DNA from: Bacteroidales bacterium
Lineage (GTDB): Bacteria; Bacteroidota; Bacteroidia; Bacteroidales; UBA932
Reading direction: 5' to 3'
DNA: 64,000 bases
Assembly: GCA_017430365.1 (NCBI GenBank)
Contig: JAFRNC010000006.1
Coordinates: 1 to 64,000 of the forward strand
The translations under genes were made by a program, and so were the position numbers. Of this stretch, positions 42,331 through 52,152 are shown piece after piece. Position 1 is the first letter of the stretch, and each line of letters opens with the position of its first letter. Under the pieces are notes generated by a model. The model did no database searches. It worked only from the letters and a program-made list of their open reading frames with translations, and had not been told where the DNA came from.

Positions 42331-43335
42331 ATGAATAAGAATAGGTTTGCAGCCATCGTGTTCGCTGTCATTGCCGTCATTTTTACATCTTCCTGCTCGG
42401 GCGGCGACCCATGGGTAAAAGTGCGGGGAAACAAATTCATAGATCCACAAGGTAATGAAATCGTGTTCCGCGGACTGTGTTTCTCGGATCCGGTGAAACT
42501 GGTCCGTAACGGACAGTGGAATGAACGGTATTTTGCCGCGGCTGCCGACTGGGGTGCCAACGTGGTGCGTTTCGCCGTCCATCCGGCCAACCTCAATTCT
42601 CTGGGATGGGATAAAACTTTCGATGCGATTGACCAGGGAATCTCATGGGCCAGAAAATATGGAATGTATGTCATAATGGACTGGCATTCCATCGGCAATC
42701 TCAAAGACGAACTCTACACCTCTACGATGTATAACACCACAAAAGAAGAGACTTTCCGGTTCTGGCGCACCGTCGCTCAGCGCTATAAGGATGAGCCTGC
42801 TGTAGCGCTCTATGAGTTGTTCAACGAGCCCACCGTGACTGCGGAAGGTGTAGGCTCCTGCACATGGAACGAATGGAAAGCGCTTCAGGAGCAGATTATC
42901 GATACTGTCCGCACATACAACCCTCACGCAATATGCCTGTGTGCGGGCTTCAATTGGGCATATGATCTCACTCCCGTGGCAACGGAACCTGTAGCCCGTC
43001 CCAATGTGGCATATGTGTCGCACCCCTACCCGATGAAACGTTCCGAACCCTGGGAAGAGCAATGGGAGCAGGATTTCGGCTTCGTAGCGGACACTTATCC
43101 TGTCATATGTACTGAGATCGGATACTGTCTCGAGGATGAAACGGGCGCCCATATTCCTGTGATCTCCACCGACGTATACGGCGAACATATCACCCGCTAT
43201 CTGGAACAGAAGGGAATCTCCTTCACTGTCTGGTGCTTCGACACGAGTTGGGCCCCGATGCTAATCAGTGACTGGGATTTCACCCCCACCACCCAGGGGC
43301 GCTTCTTCAAATCTTACCTCCAGAGCCAAAAATGA
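42331..43335 (+). CDS. GH5 family glycosidase lipoprotein
   Basis: A 334-residue family 5 glycoside hydrolase (cellulase group). Lipobox FTSSC; the acid/base Glu166 is in LFNEP and the nucleophile Glu262 in CTEIGY, with VRFAVHP and DWHS upstream as usual. TATCTTTG at 42301-42308 fixes ATG 42331. The GH2 gene overlaps its stop by 4 bp. It would cut beta-1,4-glucan or mannan-like chains at the surface; the substrate cannot be told from the sequence. Confidence 0.9.
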   Translation: MNKNRFAAIVFAVIAVIFTSSCSGGDPWVKVRGNKFIDPQGNEIVFRGLCFSDPVKLVRNGQWNERYFAAAADWGANVVRFAVHPANLNSLGWDKTFDAIDQGISWARKYGMYVIMDWHSIGNLKDELYTSTMYNTTKEETFRFWRTVAQRYKDEPAVALYELFNEPTVTAEGVGSCTWNEWKALQEQIIDTVRTYNPHAICLCAGFNWAYDLTPVATEPVARPNVAYVSHPYPMKRSEPWEEQWEQDFGFVADTYPVICTEIGYCLEDETGAHIPVISTDVYGEHITRYLEQKGISFTVWCFDTSWAPMLISDWDFTPTTQGRFFKSYLQSQK

Positions 43336-45443
43336 CCTCGCCAAAAATGCCCCGGTGGTGCTCATCCGGCGGAAATCAGGGATCCGTTTTGGCGGTGGGG
43401 CTGCTGTTCCTGTTGATGGCCTCATGTTCTGCGCCTCAAATGCCGGATAACATGCGTTACATCCCGGAAGGGATGTCAGCGCTTGCGGAGTGGGAGTTTT
43501 CCAAGGACGGGAGTTCCTGGGAAAATGTCATCGTCCCGCATTCCTACAATTGCGTCGACGGGCAGAGTGCGGCTTATTACCGGGGGCAGGCCACCTATCG
43601 TACAACAGTGGAAATTTCCGACCCTGCGGCTCCCGCCTTTCTCATTTTCGAAGGAGCCGCACAGGCGGCCACTGTGCATGTGAACGGGAAGAAGGCCTGT
43701 GAGCATAAAGGGGGCTATACCCCTTTTACCGTGCCCATGACCGGCTTCCTACAGAGTGGGAAAAACCTGGTGGAAGTGGTGTGTGACAATACGGAAGACC
43801 TTGATCTTATTCCGGTGAGTTCGGACTTCAACAAGAACGGCGGTTTGCACAATCCTGCATGGCTGTATCTGCCGGGTAAGGTGTATTTCGATCCGGCGGC
43901 TTATGGTATTTACCGCATGCACGTTGAGCAGAACGCAGTGAATGATTCAAAGGTCGATGCCACTGTCCGGGCTTTCCTCTGCGGTAAAGCCGATGTTGCC
44001 CTGGAGGTGAAGGACGCTGCCGGCAAAACAGTATACACTGATGTAAAGAAGGATGTTTCCGGTGAGTACTTGCACAGTTTCTCCCTTGCTCAGCCGCATC
44101 TGTGGAACGGTCTGGAAGACCCTTATCTGTATACGGTGGAACTGACGGCCGGAGGGGACAGGGCCGTTACTGAAGTAGGATTCCGTTATTATTCCGTAGA
44201 CCGTGAGAAAGGCTTCTCCCTTAACGGGCGGCCTTATCCCCTGCGCGGAGTGTCGATGCATCAGGACATGTATATGAAAGCATCAGCCCTTTCATATGCG
44301 GATATCGATGCAGATTATGCCATTGTGAAGGAACTGGGCTGCAATTTCCTGCGTCTGGCGCATTATCCGCACAATGACTATGCCTTCAGGCTTTGCGACC
44401 GCATGGGCATTGTGGTGCAGACGGAAATACCGTGGGTGAATATCTGCGGTGTCCGCGCATCTGATGCATATTTTGAGAATATCCATGCCCAGATGGATGA
44501 AATGATACGGAATCTGTACAACCATCCGTCAATCGTGTTCTGGGGCATGTGGAACGAGCTTGACAGCTGGGGAAATACAGACCGTTTCCAGGGTCCGCTG
44601 GACGCCCGTCGCGTGGTCGATGAAAGTGCCCGCCTTTATGACTACGCAAAGTCGCTGGATCCGTCTCGTTTTGTGGGCCTGACCGATGACAGCGTATTCG
44701 GCCGCGATTATTATACTGAACTCAAAGCCGATTATTTTTCCGAGAACCGCTACCACGGCTGGTATTACAATTACGGGGATTTCTCCGGAATAACCGGGGA
44801 TATGGTCAAGATCAAGGAGACGATGGGGCCAGCCAACATATCCGAGTACGGCGTGGGCATCAATCCCTTCTGCCACACCTGGAATGAGGAGGATATCCGC
44901 CGTTACGCTGATGATGCCCGCCACATGGAAGAATACGGAAATCTTTCGCATGAGGCCCATGCCAGGCAGATTGCCTGCATGCCCTGGCTCAATTTCACAT
45001 CCCTCTGGATTCTGTTCGATTTCCCCGTTGCCGACCGTAAGGAAGGTTACATGGACAGTTCGGACGGATTGGAATACAAAGATAATTCCAACCGTCTGTA
45101 CATGAACGATAAAGGTCTGGTGACACGTGACCGCCAGACAAAGAAGGATGTTTTCTATCTTTACAAGTCCTGGTGGAACCATGCGGAGGAAACGGTGTAC
45201 ATCACGGGACGCCGTCTGGAAGCACGTCCTGAAGGTAACGGATTCACCCTGACGGTATATTCCAATGCTCCGTCTCTCACGCTTCTGAAGGATGGCGAAC
45301 CGGTGTGCACAAAAGATAGCTCGGGTGAGCCTACCGGAGTAATATGGAAGTTCCCGGGTCTTTTCGTCGGTCCTTCCGGCAATACATTCACCGTACGGTC
45401 TTCCACGGGCGTTGAGGACAGTGTGCACTTCCGCGCGCTTTAG
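43332..45443 (+). CDS. GH2 family beta-glycosidase lipoprotein
   Basis: A 703-residue family 2 glycoside hydrolase. After a lipobox (LMASC) come the sugar-binding sandwich domain (about 45-185), the immunoglobulin-like domain, and the TIM barrel with acid/base Glu409 in MWNELD and nucleophile Glu505 in NISEYGVG. It lacks the long C-terminal part of LacZ. Start overlaps the GH5 stop (ATGA), so the pair is translated together and probably works in sequence on one glycan. Confidence 0.9.
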   Translation: MTSPKMPRWCSSGGNQGSVLAVGLLFLLMASCSAPQMPDNMRYIPEGMSALAEWEFSKDGSSWENVIVPHSYNCVDGQSAAYYRGQATYRTTVEISDPAAPAFLIFEGAAQAATVHVNGKKACEHKGGYTPFTVPMTGFLQSGKNLVEVVCDNTEDLDLIPVSSDFNKNGGLHNPAWLYLPGKVYFDPAAYGIYRMHVEQNAVNDSKVDATVRAFLCGKADVALEVKDAAGKTVYTDVKKDVSGEYLHSFSLAQPHLWNGLEDPYLYTVELTAGGDRAVTEVGFRYYSVDREKGFSLNGRPYPLRGVSMHQDMYMKASALSYADIDADYAIVKELGCNFLRLAHYPHNDYAFRLCDRMGIVVQTEIPWVNICGVRASDAYFENIHAQMDEMIRNLYNHPSIVFWGMWNELDSWGNTDRFQGPLDARRVVDESARLYDYAKSLDPSRFVGLTDDSVFGRDYYTELKADYFSENRYHGWYYNYGDFSGITGDMVKIKETMGPANISEYGVGINPFCHTWNEEDIRRYADDARHMEEYGNLSHEAHARQIACMPWLNFTSLWILFDFPVADRKEGYMDSSDGLEYKDNSNRLYMNDKGLVTRDRQTKKDVFYLYKSWWNHAEETVYITGRRLEARPEGNGFTLTVYSNAPSLTLLKDGEPVCTKDSSGEPTGVIWKFPGLFVGPSGNTFTVRSSTGVEDSVHFRAL

Positions 45444-45444
45444 G

Positions 45445-45996
45445 ATGGGTATGGCAATGACATATACGACGGAAAGATATACGGCGGAACTTGATGCCAA
45501 AACCTATATCGACGAATTCCGGAATGCGGATTATTTCATCAAACTCTGTCAGCAATGCGGAAACTATGGCCGCAGGTATGGTTGCCCCCCATTTGATGAA
45601 GACCCTCTGTCAGCGTTGGAGATGTATGACAGGGTACGGTTGCTGGGAGTCAAGATAACACCGGATAATAAGAATCTTCCCCTTGAAGCTGCCGGTGAAT
45701 TGATGGAACCGGTAATCATCAAGTTGAATGAAGAATTGCTGGAATCAGAGAGGGTTCTGAAAGGAAGGAGCTATGGCTTTGTCGGTCACTGCCCCTATTG
45801 TGGCGGAGCTCCGTGTGCCAGGATTGCCGGAGAACCCTGTCGGCATCCCGATAAGGTCAGGCCGTCTCTTGAAGCTATAGGCTTTGACATTAGCAAGACA
45901 GCTGAGGATTTGTTGGGTCTTGAAATAAAGTGGAGTCAGGACGGGCGCATACCTGAATATCTTACTCTGGTTTGTGGAATCTTTTATAAGGGATAA
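45445..45996 (+). CDS. DUF2284 metal-binding protein
   Basis: A 183-residue DUF2284 protein with paired cysteines: CQQCGNYGRRYGCPP near residue 28 and HCPYCGGAPCARIAGEPCRHP near 123. The family is thought to bind metal; function unknown. ATG 45445 lies 1 bp after the GH2 stop, so it is in the same transcript although not an obvious partner for glycosidases. Confidence 0.85.
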   Translation: MGMAMTYTTERYTAELDAKTYIDEFRNADYFIKLCQQCGNYGRRYGCPPFDEDPLSALEMYDRVRLLGVKITPDNKNLPLEAAGELMEPVIIKLNEELLESERVLKGRSYGFVGHCPYCGGAPCARIAGEPCRHPDKVRPSLEAIGFDISKTAEDLLGLEIKWSQDGRIPEYLTLVCGIFYKG

Positions 45997-46063
45997 GTCG
46001 TCCCCTATTTTTGCGCTGCAACAGAAAAAGGGCATCAGTTTCAGGAATTCAGCCCTGCGTGCC

Positions 46064-46492
46064 TCACTTATCGATTGATATCAGTTTCCCCTTCTTGTCA
46101 AACTTAAGTTTCAGATCGTTTGCCAGTTCGATTTTGTAACCGTAAGTCTCTTTGCCGATCTTTACTATATTCTGTCCCGGAAAACTGTTTCGGACATAAC
46201 CTGAAATATCAGCCGGAATCAATCCGGCAGGTATGACGGCCTGTTCGCCGTCTACCCTCTTCCATTCTCCTTTTGAATTGAATTCGATTTCATTTCCGTC
46301 TTGCAGAAGGACAGCATAAGATGTTTTAAAAAATTTCGAGTCCTCTTTGACATGGGAGACAGTGGCTTCGGGGTAAAACCTGTCGATGAATGATCTGGCC
46401 GCATCGGGAAGCTTGTCTACGGTTATGACTTTATCCTTGAAGGAAATGATGCCTGTAAGGACGAGCAGAGAGGTTATTATCATTATAAGCAT
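46064..46492 (-). CDS. PepSY-like exported protein
   Basis: A 142-residue protein with an N-terminal hydrophobic signal and two PepSY-like repeats (DUF2874 type): PDAARSFIDRFYPEATVSHV and GYVRNSFPGQNIVKI. Such proteins are periplasmic, of unknown role. It begins 20 bp after the Na/phosphate cotransporter stop, on the same transcript. Confidence 0.8.
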   Translation of the reverse strand: MLIMIITSLLVLTGIISFKDKVITVDKLPDAARSFIDRFYPEATVSHVKEDSKFFKTSYAVLLQDGNEIEFNSKGEWKRVDGEQAVIPAGLIPADISGYVRNSFPGQNIVKIGKETYGYKIELANDLKLKFDKKGKLISIDK

Positions 46493-46512
46493 TTTGCTCT
46501 TTTCCCCATTGT

Positions 46513-48195
46513 TTAAGATTTTATCTCATGTAAAGATTTGATAGTTTTTGCGATGTTGATCATGTGGTCGGCCATTCGTTCCGCATTGGATGACAGTTCC
46601 AGGTACTGCGCTCCGACAGATGCCGTGCAGATACCCTTTTCCATTCTTGTGATGTGCCCCTCTTCCATGCTCTTCGTGTAATCGTCAATCTCCTCCTCGA
46701 TAGCGTTGGCAATTTCCAGTTCCCCAAGATCCTCATTCTGATAGGCATCCAAGGTGTGCCCGTACAACTGGTGCAGAAGTTCTTTCAGCTGACTGATTTC
46801 ATATTTCGCGTCATCAGAAAACTGCTGGTGGGAAGACTCGAGGGCGGTGGCATACTCTACTATGTTTTCCGCATAATCACCAATCCTTTCCAAATCCCGG
46901 ATTGTTCTGTATGTGCCTGACAAGTAGATACGGTCCTTTTCTCCAAGACCGCTCTTCGCACTCAGACGCACGACATACCCGACCAACTCTCGGTTGATAT
47001 AGTTCAGTTGGAGTTCATCCCGTTCAAACTGTTTCCGTTCGGTAAAGTCCAGATGCATAGCCATGTCCAGACTGCGGTCAACATTCTGCAGGGCGATTCC
47101 GGCCATGCGGAGAATTTCCCGTTTGACTTGGGCAACCGCTACAGGAGGCGTCCTGAGCATATTATCGTCCACATAGCTTAGCGTAAACTCCTCATCCCGC
47201 CCGATCGGTTTGTCAGGAATCATTCTTTCCACAAGACGGACCAGCATCCCGGTAAGTGGAAGCATAAGGCCCACGGTGGCTACATTGAAGAACGTATGGA
47301 ACATCGCCAGTTGCATCTGCGGTGCTGAAGGAAACATCTCTTCAAACAGATTGCCGTACGAGATGCCGCCCCACCCAAGACACCAGGCGACCAGCATGAA
47401 GAAAACCACTCCGGAACAATTGAACAGCAGATGTATAAGGGCTGTCCGTTTGGCATTGGTGCCGCTGGTTATGCCTGCGATAAGGGCAACGACGCATGAT
47501 CCGATATTGGAACCCAAGGTAAGGTAAATACCCTGATCGATGCCGATCAGTCCTGTTACGACCATTGCCAGTGCTATGGAAGTCATAACTGATGAACTTT
47601 GAATGATGGCGGTGAAAATAGCGCCGATTGCCACAAGAAGAATCGGGTTGCTGATTCCCGCCAGGAAAGTCTTGACACCCTCCAGAGCGGCGAACGATTG
47701 CATGGATCCGCTCATGAGTTCAAGCCCGACAAACAGGAGGCCGAACCCGGCGAGTATGCCGCCAAGGGTCTTGACGCCGCTTTTCTTGGCGAATATGCCC
47801 AGGAAAGCCCCCAGTCCGGCAAAGGCCGAGAATATCGCGCTGGCGGATACTGAATTGCCGCCGAACATACCCAGTGCAACAATCTGAGCTGTTATGGTCG
47901 TACCGATGTTCGCGCCATATATAATAGTGGCAGCCTGTGCTAGAGATATGATACCGGCATTGACGAAGCCGATAGTCATGACCGTAGTCGCGCCGGAACT
48001 TTGGATGGCGGCTGTGCCCAATGCGCCGATTCCGACGCCCAGGAGTTTGCTGCCGGAAGCTTTTGAGAAAAGGACTTTCAGTTTTTCTGAACTCGCGGCT
48101 TCCAGATTCGAACTCATCATCTGACACGCCAGCAGGAATACACCTATTCCTGCGAGAAGTGCCAGCAAAGACGTAATGATTGCTGTTAAATCCAT
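46513..48195 (-). CDS. Na+/phosphate cotransporter with PhoU-like tail
   Basis: A 560-residue inner-membrane carrier of the NptA/PNaS family. Eight or more hydrophobic helices fill residues 1-330, with the two QSS repeats GTAAIQSSGATTVM and TAIIQSSSVMTSI that form the substrate path. Residues 350-560 are a PhoU-like helical domain (RDLERIGDYAENIVEY, ERMADHMINI). It takes up phosphate with sodium. Confidence 0.9.
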   Translation of the reverse strand: MDLTAIITSLLALLAGIGVFLLACQMMSSNLEAASSEKLKVLFSKASGSKLLGVGIGALGTAAIQSSGATTVMTIGFVNAGIISLAQAATIIYGANIGTTITAQIVALGMFGGNSVSASAIFSAFAGLGAFLGIFAKKSGVKTLGGILAGFGLLFVGLELMSGSMQSFAALEGVKTFLAGISNPILLVAIGAIFTAIIQSSSVMTSIALAMVVTGLIGIDQGIYLTLGSNIGSCVVALIAGITSGTNAKRTALIHLLFNCSGVVFFMLVAWCLGWGGISYGNLFEEMFPSAPQMQLAMFHTFFNVATVGLMLPLTGMLVRLVERMIPDKPIGRDEEFTLSYVDDNMLRTPPVAVAQVKREILRMAGIALQNVDRSLDMAMHLDFTERKQFERDELQLNYINRELVGYVVRLSAKSGLGEKDRIYLSGTYRTIRDLERIGDYAENIVEYATALESSHQQFSDDAKYEISQLKELLHQLYGHTLDAYQNEDLGELEIANAIEEEIDDYTKSMEEGHITRMEKGICTASVGAQYLELSSNAERMADHMINIAKTIKSLHEIKS

Positions 48196-48246
48196 TTATT
48201 GTGTTTTGAAAATAATACTTGATTTCTTCGGGAAGAAGAAACCGGC

Positions 48247-48549
48247 TTACAACCGAAGCCTTCTGCAGGTAAGCCACTGCTTTTCAAAACAATAATGGGA
48301 TGGTTGGGTTTTTTCTTTCAGTATTGGTTCGATGCGGAAACCCTCGGAAACTGATTCCGAAAAAAACGGTGTCCGCTTCTGTTCTTGCTGTTGAGTCCGT
48401 ATAACGGCTTCTTCCTCAACACAATCTGCATCCTCCCAACAAACTTCCTGAATCTGGGAATAATTTGCATAGGGGACGTCTTCTTGCAGGAATGTCAGAA
48501 ACAGGGCAAGAATCAGCGTGAGAATCCTGATTGACCTAAACGACGGCAA
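48247..48549 (-). CDS. Possible small exported protein
   Basis: A 100-codon frame with a hydrophobic start (ILTLILALFLTFL) and a Cys- and Glu-rich body (CWEDADCVEEEAV, then CFEKQWLTC). No ATG is in frame; the only start is TTG 48549. It may be real, with a non-standard start or a frameshift, or a chance frame upstream of the phosphate carrier. No function is suggested. Confidence 0.3.
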   Translation of the reverse strand: MPSFRSIRILTLILALFLTFLQEDVPYANYSQIQEVCWEDADCVEEEAVIRTQQQEQKRTPFFSESVSEGFRIEPILKEKTQPSHYCFEKQWLTCRRLRL

Positions 48550-48736
48550 TTATAGTTCCTCCGGGTTAAGGGTTTTGAAAAACCTTGTCTTTAGGAGACA
48601 AATATACGCAAAAACCCCATGCCGCGTGAAAAAAACAGCACACATTAATGTTTCCGTCAGAAATGCGGGCTTTTTCGTCCAGGCGCATTACAACCCCAAT
48701 AGCAAAAATACTTTTTTATTATTTTTGCCGGGTATT

Positions 48737-49654
48737 ATGATACTGTCGATTATACTGTTGCTACTTTCACTCCTGAGTGGCGGGGGAAAGACCCTTTTGT
48801 CAAAAACAGTCAGGATTGAAACAGCTGCCGGAAACATGAAGGCCAGGATCCTCCAGCCGAAGAAGGCCGATGGCCCCGCTCCAGGCGTCCTGTGGATTCA
48901 CGGTGGAGGATACATGCTGGGCGGATCGTTCATGCTGGACATGTCCTGCGGGAAAATGCTTGCCGAGAAGTGCGGTGCCGTTGTCGTTTGTCCGAACTAC
49001 CGCCTCGCGGGCAAGGCTCCATACCCGGCCGCCCTGGACGACTGCTATGCCGCGCTGGAATGGATGTATAGAAATGCGGATACGTTGGGTATAGACAGGA
49101 GCCGGATAGTCGTAGGCGGCGAAAGCGCCGGCGGAGGAATTGCCGCGGCAGTCTGTCTCTATGCACGGGATAAGGGCGACATCCCGGTGGCAATGCAACT
49201 GCCGCTCTATCCTATGCTGGACTGTGAGGACACCGAATCGTCTGCGGACAATCACGGCCGAGTATGGAATACGAAACGCAATCATTGGGGCTGGAAGCAT
49301 TACCTTGGGGAGATGTATGGGACGGATTCCGTGAGCAAATACGCCTCACCAGCACGTGAGACCGACTACTCCGATCTCCCGCCCTGTTATACTTTCGTCG
49401 CTGACGGTGAACCATTCTATGCCGAGACGCTGACTTATGTGAAAAACCTCCAGGCCGCCGGTGTGGATGCAAAAGTGGACGTTTATCCCGGGAACACCCA
49501 CGCATTTGATATGCTCTTACCCCGGAAGGAGACAAGCAAGGCCGCCAGACAGAGGGTCCTTGAAGAATTCGAGCGTCATATGGCTATTCCGAGTTGCGAT
49601 AGGAAATGCCAGAATATATCGGGGCGGCAGATCAGCGGAAAAGCCAAGCCGTAG
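48737..49654 (+). CDS. Alpha/beta hydrolase of the hormone-sensitive-lipase group
   Basis: A 305-residue esterase. It starts with one membrane segment (ILSIILLLLSLLSGG), then has the oxyanion motif HGGGYMLGG, nucleophile Ser in GGESAGGG, and the His in NTHAFDM. ATG 48737 is preferred to earlier starts, since TTATTTTTG-like DNA precedes it. The last 26 codons overlap the end of the convergent rhomboid gene by 79 bp. Confidence 0.85.
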   Translation: MILSIILLLLSLLSGGGKTLLSKTVRIETAAGNMKARILQPKKADGPAPGVLWIHGGGYMLGGSFMLDMSCGKMLAEKCGAVVVCPNYRLAGKAPYPAALDDCYAALEWMYRNADTLGIDRSRIVVGGESAGGGIAAAVCLYARDKGDIPVAMQLPLYPMLDCEDTESSADNHGRVWNTKRNHWGWKHYLGEMYGTDSVSKYASPARETDYSDLPPCYTFVADGEPFYAETLTYVKNLQAAGVDAKVDVYPGNTHAFDMLLPRKETSKAARQRVLEEFERHMAIPSCDRKCQNISGRQISGKAKP

Positions 49655-50193
49655 ACTGCACCCCAGAAATGTGCGGTATGTCCTATGTTGTCCATGTTCC
49701 GCTTCGCCATATACCAGCAATACAGGAGGTAAAGCGGCGCGAAGATGTAACCCGGAACCGGAATCGGGATCAGGTATATATAGATGCCCATCTTCGGCTC
49801 GAAAAGGATTGACGCGAAAAGTACGGCTGAGACCGCTCCGGAAGCCCCTACTGCATTATAACTGCAATCATCCTTGTATTTGATGAGGTCGCCGACAGTC
49901 GATACGGCAATGGCGCTGACATAGAGTACTACATATAGGATGATGCCGTGCGTATGACCGAATGCCGCCTGGAAATACTGCTCCACCACCCTCCCGAAGA
50001 AGAACAGGGTAAGTATATTGAAGATCAGATGCCCCCAGCCTCCATGGACAAGGCCGTAGCTGAACATCCTGTACCACTGTTTCCTGTGCCGGATGTCATA
50101 GGCATTGAACATCAGTGCATTAATATCCAGTCTCCCTGTAAAACAGAGGATGCTGACCGCAACGGTTATCAATATGATGATGAGTGTGACCAT
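49576..50193 (-). CDS. Rhomboid-family intramembrane protease
   Basis: A 205-residue membrane protein with about six helices. The catalytic Ser is in GASGAVSA and the His in the following helix, NIGHTAHFWGA; HGGWGHLIFNI is the family's first loop. It cuts membrane proteins within the bilayer. It lies 11 bp after the Imm32-like gene on the same strand. Its 3' end overlaps the convergent esterase by 79 bp. Confidence 0.85.
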   Translation of the reverse strand: MVTLIIILITVAVSILCFTGRLDINALMFNAYDIRHRKQWYRMFSYGLVHGGWGHLIFNILTLFFFGRVVEQYFQAAFGHTHGIILYVVLYVSAIAVSTVGDLIKYKDDCSYNAVGASGAVSAVLFASILFEPKMGIYIYLIPIPVPGYIFAPLYLLYCWYMAKRNMDNIGHTAHFWGAVYGLAFPLICRPDIFWHFLSQLGIAI

Positions 50194-50204
50194 CCGGCAT
50201 GAAT

Positions 50205-50417
50205 TTATTGCTGCCTGACGATTATCATTTCAGAGGAGCCATCTTCGAGAGAATTGTATTCATCATAGTGGATATGGCTGCCGGGAACCTGGTCTGCCAG
50301 GGCGGTCAACTGCATGGCCAAAGAGAGCAAACCTTCCCTGTTGGCTGAGATCACTGCGGTTTTACCATCATCAATTCTCACTTCGATTGTGAATCCGTCT
50401 AACCAGTCAATTGTCAT
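50205..50417 (-). CDS. Imm32-like small protein
   Basis: A 70-residue acidic protein. VISANREGLLSLAMQLTALA followed by GSHIHYDE resembles the Imm32 immunity family, which protects against polymorphic toxins. No toxin is seen nearby, so its role is open. ATG 50417 is supported by a -7 element (TAAATTTG, minus strand, 50438-50445). It is first in a two-gene unit with the rhomboid. Confidence 0.65.
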   Translation of the reverse strand: MTIDWLDGFTIEVRIDDGKTAVISANREGLLSLAMQLTALADQVPGSHIHYDEYNSLEDGSSEMIIVRQQ

Positions 50418-50497
50418 AATGCACGATTTATTGAAATCAAATTTACGCAAAAACCGGTTAATTGTGCTATATTAGCATTCAGAATCTTTGTCCGTCG

Positions 50498-51349
50498 ATG
50501 AGAAAGAACTATTCAAAAGCTGCCAGCATAGCGATTATTGCCGTCATATACGCGATTGACGTCGCAGCAGGTATTCTGGCCTTTGCGAAACTGAGTGTGT
50601 CGATGCCCGGGACATGGGCCCTGCTTGTATCGGATGTCATTGCCACCATTATCGTATGGGCCTTCGGTCTCATATACGGGAATGTATCGGTATACGACCC
50701 ATATTGGAGCGTCGCGCCTCCGGTGGTGTTCTCTCTCTGGGCCGCGTATAAAGGATGTCTCCCGCTCCCGGTAATCCTTCTACTGATTGCGACATGGTAT
50801 TGGGGAATGCGCCTGACAGCTAACTGGGCGGTGACCTTCAAAGGTCTTTCCCATGAAGACTGGCGCTATACCCGTTACAGGGAGACGCTCTCTCCCACCC
50901 TGTTCCAACTGACCAATTTCTTCGGGCTGAACATGATGCCCACGCTCCTGGTCTTCGCATGCATGGTGCCGGGCCTCAGATTATTTGAGGTCACAGGCAG
51001 CGCTAACCTCCTTACCTGGCTGGGTTTCGCGATGTGCATAGCCTCGGCTACCATCCAGCTTGTAGCAGATACGCAGAGTCACAGGTTCCGTGCCGCCAAC
51101 CCCGGGCAGGTTTGCAACGTGGGGCTCTGGAAGCATGGACGTCATCCCAACTATTTCGGAGAAGTACAGATGTGGTGGGGCGTCTGGGTTATGTACGCCT
51201 CATTCCGAGGAATTGACTGGCTGATACTCGCCCCTGTCGCCATGACCGCGCTCTTCCTTTTTATAAGTATCCCCATGATGGAAAAGCGTCAACTTGAGAA
51301 CAAGCCGGGGTACAAGGAGTACAGGGACAAAACGCGCATTCTGATATAA
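50498..51349 (+). CDS. DUF1295 membrane protein (steroid 5-alpha-reductase-like)
   Basis: A 283-residue integral membrane protein with six or seven helices. YDPYWSVAPPV, then the C-terminal NVGLWKHGRHPNYFGEVQMW and EKRQLENKPGYKEY segments are the DUF1295/ICMT-like signature that binds a nucleotide cofactor. It probably reduces or modifies a lipid. ATG 50498 follows AATCTTTG (50483-50490). Confidence 0.85.
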   Translation: MRKNYSKAASIAIIAVIYAIDVAAGILAFAKLSVSMPGTWALLVSDVIATIIVWAFGLIYGNVSVYDPYWSVAPPVVFSLWAAYKGCLPLPVILLLIATWYWGMRLTANWAVTFKGLSHEDWRYTRYRETLSPTLFQLTNFFGLNMMPTLLVFACMVPGLRLFEVTGSANLLTWLGFAMCIASATIQLVADTQSHRFRAANPGQVCNVGLWKHGRHPNYFGEVQMWWGVWVMYASFRGIDWLILAPVAMTALFLFISIPMMEKRQLENKPGYKEYRDKTRILI

Positions 51350-51360
51350 AGTATACAGAT

Positions 51361-52149
51361 ATGATGATTCAATACATCGCAGACGCTTTCACTGACAGAC
51401 TCTTCGCCGGAAATCCGGCGGCAGTACTCCCCTGTCGTGAAATGCCTTCCCCGGATCTGATGCAGGCGATTGCCATAGAGAACAACTATTCAGAAACGGC
51501 TTTCGTAGTGAAACGCGGGAAGGGGGATTATGACCTGAAATGGTTCACACCCGGCGGAGAAGTGGCACTGTGCGGCCATGCGACCCTGGCGACCTCATTC
51601 GTCCTGCACAGATTCATTGACAAGGACGTAGAAGAGATGCACTTCCATACCCTGAGTGGAGAACTCATCGTGAGACCGTGCGCATACGGATACACGATGG
51701 ATTTCCCTGCCGGTGCATACAAGGCCGTTCCTTTGACGGAAGAGATACTTGCGGCTACAGGCGGACTCGCTCTGGAAGCTTTCTATGATGGCGGGGATAT
51801 GATGGTGGTTGTCGGGTCGGAAGAAGATCTGGCCGCCATGGTTCCGGACTATGATGCGATGCGTCAAATCGAGGGCCGTGGACTGATCATAACTGCAGTT
51901 TCCAAGGAATTCGATTTCGTCTCCCGTTGCTTCTATCCCAAACTGAATGTCCCCGAGGATCCCGTTACAGGCAGCGCCCACACTTATCTGACGCCTTTCT
52001 GGGCCGGAAAACTTGGAAAGACCGAAATGGTCGCCAAACAACTCTCTCCACGCGGCGGTTTACTGCGGGTGAGGATCGAAGGCGAGCGGGTATTCATCAC
52101 CGGCAATGCCGTTTTGTTCATGAAGGGAGAGATTCCTTTTGATTTGTAG
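51361..52149 (+). CDS. PhzF-family isomerase
   Basis: A 262-residue PhzF/diaminopimelate-epimerase-fold protein. The start QYIADAFTDRLFAGNPAAVL, the ENNYSETAF segment (catalytic Glu) and GGEVALCGHATLA, then EDPVTGSAHTYL, are all present. The reaction in this organism is unknown. It lies 11 bp after the DUF1295 gene and 3 bp before the next. Confidence 0.9.
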   Translation: MMIQYIADAFTDRLFAGNPAAVLPCREMPSPDLMQAIAIENNYSETAFVVKRGKGDYDLKWFTPGGEVALCGHATLATSFVLHRFIDKDVEEMHFHTLSGELIVRPCAYGYTMDFPAGAYKAVPLTEEILAATGGLALEAFYDGGDMMVVVGSEEDLAAMVPDYDAMRQIEGRGLIITAVSKEFDFVSRCFYPKLNVPEDPVTGSAHTYLTPFWAGKLGKTEMVAKQLSPRGGLLRVRIEGERVFITGNAVLFMKGEIPFDL

Positions 52150-52152
52150 CAT

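Noticed and set aside
45412..45444. Upstream extension of the DUF2284 gene into GH2
   Set aside because: The family begins after ATG 45445, directly following the GH2 stop; the extension only shadows the GH2 frame.
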